DNA of 13,543 nt, from assembly GCA_046727435.1 (NCBI GenBank), contig JBKPCR010000008.1:1-13543 (forward strand), in the 5' to 3' direction. Below the pieces are notes generated by a model, which was given only the letters and a program-made list of their open reading frames with translations, searched no databases and was not told the DNA's origin. Every line of letters begins with the position of its first letter. Position 1 is the first letter of the stretch. Both the position numbers and the translations under genes were made by a program. The stretch is from CAVPRW01 sp046727435 [NCBI: bacterium]. Lineage in GTDB: Bacteria > Tectomicrobia > Entotheonellia > J063. This document shows, one piece after another, positions 1 through 6,319 of this stretch.

Positions 1-90
1 CACCCCGCCTGACCGCTGTCTGAAATATATCACAGTTCATCGCATTTCGCGGTCATGTTCTGATTCCTTCATGATTTTCTTGATATTTCA

Positions 91-151
91 ATGTGTTACC
101 CCCATCGTGTCTCATCGGCTTACGAGACGTGATCATCTGGGGGTGACACAT
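91..151. repeat. Long imperfect hairpin
   Basis: The outer arms ATGTGTTACCCCC (91-103) and GGGGGTGACACAT (139-151) pair over 13 positions with one G-U. The inner arms ATCGTGTCTC (104-113) and GAGACGTGAT (124-133) pair over 10 positions with two wobble pairs. A 5-base bulge (134-138) lies on the right side and the loop is 10 bases (114-123). There is no following U-run, so this is not a standard terminator. It sits just before the rtcB fragment and overlaps that fragment's first ATG. It could be a transposon-end relic, a REP-like unit or a structured transcript. Confidence 0.7.
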
Positions 152-317
152 GGGGCAAAGCAGCCACGCAGACGCGGCAAAACCGCACCATCACCGGGAA
201 AGCCTGCTGGATGAATCCCCTGCGGCTTACAAGGATATTGATGCGGTGATGGCAGCGCAGTCGGACCTTGTAGAGATTGTTCACACGCTGAAACAGGTTT
301 TATGCCTGAAAGGATAA
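150..317 (+). pseudogene. RtcB RNA ligase, C-terminal fragment
   Basis: This is an open frame of 55 codons whose last ~40 residues (from about ESLLDESPAAYKDID onward, ending DLVEIVHTLKQVLCLKG) match the extreme C-terminus of RtcB, the GTP/Mn-dependent tRNA-splicing and RNA-repair ligase. Full RtcB is roughly 400-480 residues, so about 90% of the protein, including all metal-binding and guanylylation residues, is missing. The first ~16 residues (MGQSSHADAAKPHHHR) do not look like RtcB and are probably unrelated sequence fused at the breakpoint near 198. The fragment cannot be catalytic. Its stop codon directly abuts the tRNA-like sequence that follows. The ATG lies in the right arm of the upstream hairpin, so translation is doubtful. 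Confidence 0.75.
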
Positions 318-394
318 GCGTCCATGGCTCAATTGGATAGAGCGTCCGACTTCGGATTGGAAAGTTGCGAGCTCGACTCTTGCTGGGCACACCA
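318..394 (+). tRNA. tRNA-Arg (anticodon TCG), possibly degenerate
   Basis: A full cloverleaf can be drawn: D stem GCTC/GAGC, anticodon stem TCCGA/TTGGA with loop CTTCGGA (anticodon TCG at 352-354), T stem GCGAG/CTTGC, and a 3' ACCA encoded in the DNA. There are two warning signs. The acceptor stem has a C-A mismatch at position 2:71, and the T loop begins CTCGA instead of the near-universal TTCGA. Together with the G-T pairs this suggests a decaying or pseudo-tRNA copy. The sequence starts immediately after the rtcB fragment's TAA. tRNA genes are frequent integration sites, which would fit the relic-rich sequence on its 3' side. Confidence 0.75.
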
Positions 395-402
395 AAAACG
401 GC

Positions 403-537
403 CGGATACTGTTGGCGAACCTATTTCAATGTTAAAAGGCCGACGTTTCCCCCTAGGATTTTCCAGACTCCTTTGAGTTCAAAGAAGCGGATATGGAGTG
501 AAGTTTACGGCTCTTCGGGGTTCGCCAACAGTATCCG
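403..537. mobile_element. MITE-like element with 19-bp inverted repeats
   Basis: CGGATACTGTTGGCGAACC at 403-421 is repeated as its exact reverse complement at 519-537. The 97-bp interior has no coding capacity but contains a further palindrome, CTTTGAGTTCAAAG. The compact size and perfect termini suggest a non-autonomous transposable element, or the joined ends of an internally deleted insertion sequence. No clear target-site duplication is visible in the flanks. The family is unknown. It begins 8 bases after the tRNA. Confidence 0.65.
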
Positions 538-679
538 ACTGTATGTGATCCGATAGGTGACTTACGCCCGTCCTATTTACGATGATATCAGAAAGTGACA
601 TACCGGCGCCTGACGCGGGTGATCGTCGGCACGAGGAGCCAACCCTATACGTGCCGCACGTCCAGTACCGCGGTTCGAC

Positions 680-985
680 TGGTTTATTCCCATCGATGGG
701 GACGGGGTTTACTGAGGGACCATACAGGCGGAACGACCCCCAACCTTTGACTACTTGCGCGAGGTCGTGCAGACGGCCGAGCGGCTGGGATTCTCGTCAT
801 GGCTGATCCCCACCCGCGTTGTCAACGGGCTCTTGGAGGTGACCGACGAGCTTCTCGCCTCCTGGCGGCTCGGCATCGATGAGTTCATCCTGTCCGGGTT
901 CCCCCACCTGGAGGTGTGCCTCCGCGTGCACCAGGAGATCGTCCCGCGGCTGCGGGCGGCCGTGGCCGCGGCCCCCGTCGAGTAG
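680..985 (+). pseudogene. SsuD-like FMN monooxygenase remnant
   Basis: Reading from TGG at 680, the frame gives WFIPIDGDGVY, a TGA stop (713-715), then GTIQAERPPTFDYLREVV and RLGFSSWLIPTR. This is the N-terminal pattern of LLM-class, FMNH2-dependent alkanesulfonate monooxygenases. Near codon VVNG the frame jumps to the family's C-terminal pattern (LGIDEFILSGFPHLE) and ends at TAG 983-985. An in-frame deletion has therefore removed roughly 250-280 residues, including most of the TIM barrel and flavin site. A shorter frame from TTG at 755 is open but cannot encode an active enzyme. The intact ancestor would have released sulfite from alkanesulfonates. It is followed by other oxidoreductase remnants on the same strand. 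Confidence 0.75.
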
Positions 986-1065
986 CATGGCGGCGAGCCG
1001 GAGGTGGTCCCTGCATCCCAAGCACGACGGTGTCGCGAGGATCGATCGCGTTCGCCCGTGTCCCC

Positions 1066-1294
1066 GCGAGCCGGACCGCTGGTGGAACTGGCCTTCGCTT
1101 GGTTACTGGCCCATCTCCAGGTGAGTAGCGTCATGGCCGGCGCCACCACCCCGGAGCACATCACCGCCAACGTCAAGGCGGTGGGTTGGCACCTCTCGGC
1201 CGTCGAGATGGCAGAGCTCGACGACATCTTGCCAGCGCTGGCCCATACCTGGAACACGCCGACGACCCACCTGCGGCCCTTCCGGCCGTGGTAG
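1066..1294 (+). pseudogene. Aldo/keto reductase, C-terminal fragment
   Basis: The frame contains GPLVELAFAWLLAH, SSVMAGATTPEHITANVKAV and GWHLSAVEMAELDDIL, the C-terminal NADPH-binding strand and helix pattern of aldo/keto reductases (the SxxAGATxPEHxxxN segment contacts the cofactor). The frame is open upstream to ATG at 1004, but residues before about 1066 do not match the family. The final 13 or so residues (from HTWNTP on) are also unlike the family. The catalytic Asp/Tyr/Lys/His tetrad lies in the missing N-terminal two thirds, so the remnant is inactive. Confidence 0.7.
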
Positions 1295-1486
1295 CCCGCC
1301 CATCACCATGGCGGCCCTCGCCACCATGAACTGGGTCCGCGCCATGCGCAAAACCGATGGCGCCGTCAGACACTCGCCCGATTCGGGGGCAGCACGCGTG
1401 TATACACGCCGTTCGCCAGCCAGCTGGCTCTCATGGAAAGGACTTCGCCATCAGTCTCCACCATGACGATGAGTCAAAACGCCCTG

Positions 1487-1857
1487 GCGACGCTGCGCCG
1501 GATCGTCGATGCACGCCTGTGGGGGCTGACCTCTGTGGTGCGGCATGCCGCCCCCGGATGGTCCAGGGCTCGATCACCGTCACCTCCGGGAGTCTGTCGT
1601 CGCGTCCCCGCCCGGGGACCGCGATGCTGACCGCCATCCTGTCAGCCGTGGAAGCCCTGGCCCCCGCCCTGGCACTGGCACTAGCCCTGGTGCGCGTCAA
1701 TGCCGTCATCCCGGGCCTGATTGATACCCCGCTACTCCACACCGCTTATGGGCCGGAACGGGAGACGATGGTCCAGAACTGGGCCGCCCTCTTGCCAGGG
1801 AAGCGCGTCGGCACCGCGGACAAGATCGCGCAGGTCATCCTTATGCTGATGAGTAAT
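1487..1857 (+). pseudogene. Short-chain dehydrogenase/reductase remnant
   Basis: Two frames carry SDR segments. The first is LRRIVDARLWGLTSVVRHAAP (about 1490-1553). After a frameshift near 1555 it continues as MVQGSITVTSGSLSSRPRPG, VRVNAVIPGLIDTPL and GTADKIAQVILMLMSN. The Rossmann GxxxGxG N-terminus is absent. The usual YxxxK pair is not visible after the TSG strand, where the sequence reads RPRPGTAMLTA; some divergent SDRs naturally lack it. Homology stops at MSN (about 1857), where a minus-strand permease fragment begins, so the usual C-terminal VDGG segment was lost at a deletion junction. An open frame running 1357-1938 crosses this junction and is an artefact. Confidence 0.7.
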
Positions 1858-2281
1858 AGGGTTCTTCTCGAACGGCCAGGACGTCGCCACGCGAGACGCG
1901 GGCGAACGGGGCAATGGAAACCACCGCGACAGCAATGATGACGTTGCGGACGCCAAACCCCATCACCGCCATGAGGGCGATCGCCAGGATGAGGATGGGG
2001 AACGCAAATACCCCATCCATGACCCGCATGATGACGGTATCGATGATGCCGCCATAATAGCCGGAGATGAGCCCAAGCGTCACGCCGATCACCAGCGCCA
2101 GCATGACAGCGAGAATGCCGACGACCAGGGCGATGCGCGCCCCATAGATGATGCGGCTCAACATATCGCGCCCGAAGCTATCGGTACCCAGCCAAGCCGT
2201 GGGCGCCTTTTCCTGCCCTGTCTCTGTGAATCTATCGCGTTGGAGTCCCATTCCACACACCGGGGTCGAGCAGTCCAACAA
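1853..2281 (-). pseudogene. DppC/OppC-type ABC permease fragment
   Basis: The minus-strand frame contains WLGTDSFGRDMLSRIIYGAR, LGLISGYYGG, DTVIMRVMDGVFAFP and APFARVSRGDVLAVREEPY, the conserved core of inner-membrane permeases of dipeptide, oligopeptide or nickel ABC importers. Three hydrophobic membrane segments are visible. The first transmembrane helix upstream of WLGTD is missing: residues before about 2215 do not match. The frame also ends just where the EAA loop (normally EAARALGAS) should start, which is the contact for the ATPase. Sequence beyond that point is the tail of the SDR remnant on the other strand, so this is a deletion junction. It cannot form a transporter. Confidence 0.8.
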
Positions 2282-2588
2282 ATTATCCAGCGCCTGACCA
2301 TCTTCTCCTCCTCAGTCAAGATCTCTCCCTGCACGTTCGGGGATGCGCCATCGGTGCTGTGCCGCAATCATCTTGGGGTCAACTAACAGCGGACGATACC
2401 ATGTGAGAACGGATACTAGCAAAGCAGTACTCAAGGACTACCATGTAATGACGCGACGCCGGCGCTCGCAGGAGGTGGCGGGCTTGGTCTTGGCCGCAGA
2501 GGCGCCGATGACGGGGCGAATGGGAGTAGCTGGCCAAGCGCATTTAATGTCGGCAGCAGACCACACGCCGAGGATGGCCAGGACATGA
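2282..2588. other. No recognisable gene
   Basis: Only short, unconvincing open frames occur here on either strand. No family motif, promoter or repeat could be supported. Confidence 0.5.
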
Positions 2589-2618
2589 CTGAAGCACGAC
2601 GACCATCGCGAAGCTGTT

Positions 2619-2876
2619 GTGCAGGAGCCTGGGCATCGCCTTAACGAGCCCCCCACCTGGGAGAAACGCCCCAAGGGGTTTCTGAATCCACGAACTGTCA
2701 AGCTCTTCTCGTTTATGACCATGTCGATCTGAATCGTCGGCAGTGTGTTCGTCAGTATCCTGGCTATCTGGGATTTTACCAAAAGCGATGTGTGGTATCG
2801 GTCCCTGGCAACCTTGGCGGTCATTGCGATCGGAATGGGTATTTTTGCCCTGGTGAATGAAAAATTTGGCGACTAA
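2619..2876 (+). pseudogene. Small membrane protein with in-frame TGA
   Basis: From GTG 2619 the frame reads through PPTWEKRPKGFLNPRTVKLF and FMTMSI, meets TGA at 2730-2732, then continues IVGSVFVSILAIWDF, SLATLAVIAIGMGIFALV and NEKFGD to TAA at 2874-2876. Continuous protein-like sequence on both sides of the TGA, with two hydrophobic segments after it, indicates a roughly 85-residue inner-membrane protein interrupted by one nonsense change. The true start is unclear: no good ribosome binding site precedes 2619, and a stop lies upstream at 2586. I do not recognise the family. A shorter product could begin at ATG 2715 or GTG 2745, but there is no evidence for either. Confidence 0.45.
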
Positions 2877-3246
2877 GGATCGGAGGCCTTTTGTCCCTGG
2901 CTCAAGCGTGACATCCCTTCCTCTTCAAGCGAACACTCCCAGATGCGATCCAACCGAAAGGTCCGCTCCGCATGGCTCAGATGGCTGTGCGCGATCACAT
3001 ACGCCACACCATAAACTCCCAGATTAGACGTAGCGTCATTGTTCGTGGTCCGGGTCGTTGCCATCCCCGTTCGTATACAATCGTGATGGCGCATCGTTCA
3101 GTGATCGCTGTCGAGAGCGCTTCGAAACCCGAAGGCGGCTCAATAGCACACACCCGGGCATCAGCAAAGGTGAGTGGCTGTGATACGCACCTCAAATTCG
3201 CGAATGTGTTGACGGTGGGTATGCATCGGCCACAATTCGCAACCAA
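2873..3246 (-). pseudogene. WYL-like domain remnant (paralogue of exonuclease-WYL gene)
   Basis: Two minus-strand frames together match the C-terminal ~85 residues of the intact gene at 6320-7156. The first holds PLTFADARVCAIEPPSGFEAL and RCAITIVYERGWQRPGPRTM. After a one-base deletion near 3022 the second holds VAYVIAHSHLSHAERTFRLDRIW. The match is also clear at DNA level, with an identical 21-base block at 2987-3007 and 6386-6406. The nuclease domain is absent, and similarity ends near 3230. The C-terminus runs about 15 residues beyond that of the paralogue before its stop. This is a relic of a second exonuclease-WYL gene, lying directly downstream of the DAC-like gene. Confidence 0.75.
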
Positions 3247-3490
3247 TGGAGCCGGGATAGGGACCTCGGCTTTCGGGTGGTGATGCAGCCCTAACCGCTC
3301 TGGCCCCTGACCCTCTCTCCTCTGTGTGTGACGTGTATGAGAGGGACCGATCTATGCCTGGCCCCAATGGACTCAGATCCCGCAGCAGGTAATCTTGGCG
3401 GTCCCTCAATGAGTCGCGTGATTGAATGTCTCTTTCCCCAGACCAGAATTACGCGGAATCCGTACCGTCGTCATGCGAGATCAGACCACA
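3247..3490. other. Spacer without a supported gene
   Basis: Downstream of the DAC-like gene on the minus strand. Short frames exist on both strands but none shows family motifs or a convincing ribosome binding site. No exonuclease-domain remnant was found in it. Confidence 0.4.
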
Positions 3491-4687
3491 TTAGACAAAC
3501 ATCGAAACCGTGCAATCTGGCCAGTACAGCACCGTCTCGTCATTCAACCGAATGAAGGCCCGTATAGGACCGTCTTGAGAGATGACGAAGGCGGTACTGC
3601 CGTCGCATTGCGCTGCAAAGTTAATCGCGGAATTGTGACGCACACCGTATCGCTGAGCCGGAAATGGATTCCCGCTCGTATACCCAGACCCGTCTGGACC
3701 CTCTAACGTCTGGCCTGTCCATTTATTCGGGACATGCAGCTTGGCTCCGAACGCGACTAATTCGAGTTCCCGCGTGAGGATCAACGCGCCATCGACCGTT
3801 GACAGCTGAGCCAGCCGTTGTAGATGTTCGAGGAGTAACGTGCCAGAGGAGCTGTGGTGCCGTCTCTGTGCTTCTAGCATCGTCTCCAGGTGCGTGCGCA
3901 AGGGCATCACGGCTTCCAAGTGGTACGCGTCCGAGAGGATATGCTCAGGAATCACGGTGTGGCCACTCGCCAGTAAAATGATAATGGCCCCATGCCCCCG
4001 TGAGGCAGACTCGAACAGCAGCACTTCTAACGCCTCGCGATAGCACTGCCAATAATACGTGCCGTACTGTTGCCAAAGACTCGTAGACTTTAACGGCTCA
4101 ATCAAATGCCTTCCCAGAGACTTGGAGGTAAAGGGCGTGGGAACCGCGGGCACGAAATCGCCATCGGTAAACCACCCAATGTTAGAATTCATGCGTGAGA
4201 CCTGAATGGAGCCAGGATTTCGTGTCGTCAACGTGAACAGGTCCGGGCGGCACCACATGTCCCCGACGGGGGCGGGGGAGGGCTCGTTCAAGCGGTGCGC
4301 TGCCGGGGAATAGTTGAAGATTCCCCAGCATTGCAGGGTTCTCGTTGCGGCATCTCTGCAGACGGCGATTGAAGAAAGCAGAGGGTCGAAGGCTGGAGCG
4401 AGTTTGGCGATCGATTCGGCGGTCAATGGGAGAGGGGTCACAAACCGACGAAAGTCTTTGTTGTACTGATGCGATGGGTCGTCGATGTCGCTCGGAGAGG
4501 CCAAGACAAGAGAACAGCGAATGGGCCGTCCTTCTTCACATTTGAGGCTCGCGAGAAAGACCTGTTCGAACAAGTCCTTGACATCGTGAAAGCTCGGCAA
4601 AGGGCGCTGGATGCGATCGCCAAATGGATGGTGTTCGGAAGCGGCCCAGCCATCGAAGATTTGCCTGATGATCGCATCCTCTATCAT
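3491..4687 (-). CDS. DisA_N/DAC-like sensor-domain protein
   Basis: This 398-residue protein is probably soluble, with no signal peptide or membrane segment seen. Its C-terminal ~110 residues resemble the diadenylate cyclase fold of DisA/CdaA: DGALIL with DGA at 299-301, LVAFGAKL, GVRHNSA with RHNSA at 350-354, and STAFVISQDGPIRAF. Active cyclases carry DGA plus RHR; here the second Arg is Asn. That points to the divergent DAC-like 'sensor' families (those named DACN-x, for example DACNV) that are thought to bind a nucleotide rather than make c-di-AMP. Residues 1-290 look like the N-terminal region of such proteins (FLASLKCEEGRPIRCSLVL near 45-63). The ATG at 4687 has a strong site GGGGGAG eight bases upstream. 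It is preceded by its own promoter and a ~120-base structured leader. The fold assignment is from motifs; the function is inferred. Confidence 0.75.
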   Translation of the reverse strand: MIEDAIIRQIFDGWAASEHHPFGDRIQRPLPSFHDVKDLFEQVFLASLKCEEGRPIRCSLVLASPSDIDDPSHQYNKDFRRFVTPLPLTAESIAKLAPAFDPLLSSIAVCRDAATRTLQCWGIFNYSPAAHRLNEPSPAPVGDMWCRPDLFTLTTRNPGSIQVSRMNSNIGWFTDGDFVPAVPTPFTSKSLGRHLIEPLKSTSLWQQYGTYYWQCYREALEVLLFESASRGHGAIIILLASGHTVIPEHILSDAYHLEAVMPLRTHLETMLEAQRRHHSSSGTLLLEHLQRLAQLSTVDGALILTRELELVAFGAKLHVPNKWTGQTLEGPDGSGYTSGNPFPAQRYGVRHNSAINFAAQCDGSTAFVISQDGPIRAFIRLNDETVLYWPDCTVSMFV

Positions 4688-4809
4688 CGTGCTCGCTCCC
4701 CCCTCATCTGATGTTGAGCCTCACGGGGGGACGACGGTCAAGGCAACCAAAGCTGTGACACCGAAGGTTGCTTCGATCGTGGCCTGAGGCTCCATTAACT
4801 CATGTGCTG
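4688..4809 (-). promoter_or_regulatory. Structured 5' leader of the DAC-like gene
   Basis: Between the predicted transcription start (about 4809) and the ATG, the perfect 8-base inverted repeat GAGCCTCA/TGAGGCTC (4716-4723 with 4785-4792) encloses a second perfect pair, GCAACC/GGTTGC (4743-4748 with 4766-4771). The nested stems could form a junction-like fold. It matches no riboswitch class I know. It may be regulatory or coincidental. Confidence 0.35.
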
Positions 4810-4815
4810 ATAAAA

Positions 4816-4844
4816 ATTGTAGTAAGACTACCGCTCTCTGTCAA
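4816..4844 (-). promoter_or_regulatory. Sigma-70 promoter with operator-like inverted repeat
   Basis: On the minus strand TTGACA (4839-4844) and TACAAT (4816-4821) are separated by exactly 17 bases, close to the housekeeping consensus. The spacer and -10 contain GTAGT-CTT-ACTAC (4819-4831), a perfect 5-3-5 inverted repeat placed where repressors commonly act. It faces the DAC-like gene, with a predicted start about 120 bases before its ATG. Confidence 0.6.
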
Positions 4845-4894
4845 CGCCGTATGGCCTGCGTATCTACCACCCTTGCCCCCTCTCGTGCGTCGGC

Positions 4895-4919
4895 TGCGGG
4901 GGACCAATAGCCCACCGCA
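4895..4919 (-). terminator. Possible hairpin terminator after the 105-residue ORF
   Basis: The minus strand reads TGCGG-T-GGG, an eight-base loop, CCC-CCGCA, which gives an eight-pair stem with one bulge between the stop of the upstream small gene (4970) and the promoter of the DAC-like gene. No U-tract follows, so termination is uncertain. Confidence 0.25.
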
Positions 4920-4969
4920 CCGCCTGCCTGTCTCATATGCCCTTGACGAAGCTCCTTCCGTGCGGGGTC

Positions 4970-5287
4970 TCATCGGTCATGGTCGTGGGGGGACAGGAGA
5001 TGCACCCGATCCCCCAGGAACGGCATGGGCTGGTACCAGGTGCCGGCATCGTGAATGGCCACCGAATGGAGCCAAATGTGCCGTGCGCTCTCGTTGCGGA
5101 ACGACACGGTCAAGAGCACGGCGAGCGGCCCATAATCATGTTCCAGTCGGCCAAACTGCGTCGAGGCCGGCACGAGCGTCATCTGGGGCGGGGCCCAATA
5201 GTCACCGGCGAGGCTCCCCATCTTCCCCAGGGTCCCAACCGGCTGGCCTGTCCACGAGCCTGAGGTCCTCGGCATCGATGCGCGCAT
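4970..5287 (-). CDS. Hypothetical protein, 105 residues
   Basis: I do not recognise the family. ATG at 5287 is chosen because AGAGGAG lies eight bases upstream and an extended -10 promoter lies about 45 bases upstream; the frame is also open to GTG at 5317. The product is soluble-looking and rich in Gly, Pro, Trp and His. It has a plausible beta-strand core (YGPLAVLLTVSFRNESARHI, then WLHSVAIHD) and ends in a His/Asp-rich tail (SPHDHDR), and no membrane segment was seen. It precedes the DAC-like gene on the same strand but has a separate promoter. The combination of promoter, ribosome site and frame supports a real gene. It could also be the C-terminal part of a larger ancestral protein. Confidence 0.5.
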   Translation of the reverse strand: MRASMPRTSGSWTGQPVGTLGKMGSLAGDYWAPPQMTLVPASTQFGRLEHDYGPLAVLLTVSFRNESARHIWLHSVAIHDAGTWYQPMPFLGDRVHLLSPHDHDR

Positions 5288-5330
5288 ACTCCACGCTCCT
5301 CTCTCGGTAGTGATCACAAAAATTTATTAT

Positions 5331-5346
5331 TGATAATATTATATCA
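5331..5346 (-). promoter_or_regulatory. Extended -10 promoter within AT-rich palindrome
   Basis: The minus strand carries TGATATAAT, an extended -10 (TGnTATAAT), inside the near-palindrome TGATAATATTATATCA. It is part of an AT island (about 5320-5362) that contrasts with GC-rich surroundings. No good -35 is seen, as is usual with extended -10 sites. The palindrome could be a repressor site; resemblance to a Fur box (GATAAT-type repeats) is weak. Confidence 0.5.
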
Positions 5347-6319
5347 TAAAGAATGATTATTGTGGGAGACAGGCGAGCACGGTCAGCGCGGTGGGTTCAT
5401 GCCGCGCGATCGAGCACGCGGTCGCTTTTGTAGAGGGTGCATACGGGCGAGGATCACGCGGCTGATCGTGGGAGCGTACGAGACCTGATCGAGCGCCGCA
5501 TCGACGCCCCGCAGACGCGTGTGGGTGCGTCGCACCGGCTCCATGGGGTCATCATGGTGCGCACAGTTGAGGAAGCAGCTAGCATCGAGGCCATCGGCGA
5601 GCGGTACAGCAGCCATGAGGCATGGCCCATGATCAACCCAGAACATGTCCACGTCGCCTCCCCTCGTCTCGCGTCCCTGACGATCTCGCCTCCTGCCAGA
5701 CACGCGCATGCGCGCATTGATCGCCCATGCGTCGATTGATGCGGCCACAGATCAGCGGAAGACCTTGGGAGGGCCACCTCGACCTCATGCTCGCGCAACC
5801 GCGTGGCGATCGCCCTGGCGATGTAGGCGCATCACCCCGAGCCGACGATTCCATCCGATGCGCAGGCTCCACGTTGGCATGGCAGGTGAGCCGCCAATCA
5901 AGCCATGGGAGGCCGGCTAAACCAAATCGCATGAGATTGATACAGGGGGTCCCCAAAGGACTGGCCAGACCGCTGCCTTTGCGAGTCGTGTGCATCAATG
6001 TGCTGTGGTCCGATTTAGACACGCCAGCCGGATGAGGGCATGGTTGGACAGCATGATCGATGATCGCGAGTAGTTGCAATACCAGGTCGGAGAAACGTCG
6101 ATGATAGACCGTGGAGAGAGCGGCAGGCAATGTGGCATGACGGCCTGCACCATCTGGGAATACACGCGTGCAAAGGCCTCAAGGATGCCCACCGATTTGC
6201 CATGGACATCGGGCCACCGAGGGATCCGCACGATCGACGATCGTCTCGCATGACAATAACAGATGGTCCCTTGGCGAACCCCGCCGTCATGCTCAGGCAC
6301 ATGCCAACGACCCCGCCGA
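5347..6319. other. About 1 kb without an assignable gene
   Basis: Several overlapping frames of 60-165 codons exist on both strands, but none shows a family motif, consistent start signals or continuous protein-like composition. The minus strand has scattered protein-like stretches. One is signal-peptide-like (LAGIVGGVVGMCLSMTAGFA, near 6270-6335) and another reads YCNYSRSSIMLSNHA (near 6040-6090). They lie in different frames, so a heavily decayed minus-strand gene for an exported protein is possible. I cannot name it. Confidence 0.35.

Noticed and set aside
1357-1938. A single intact 193-residue SDR protein
   Set aside because: Only the middle of the frame matches SDRs. The N-terminal part is frameshifted relative to SDR sequence and the last ~27 codons are antisense to the permease fragment.
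4768-5310. Plus-strand open frame of 180 codons
   Set aside because: It runs opposite to the 105-residue gene and the minus-strand promoter, with no ribosome site and shadow-like composition.
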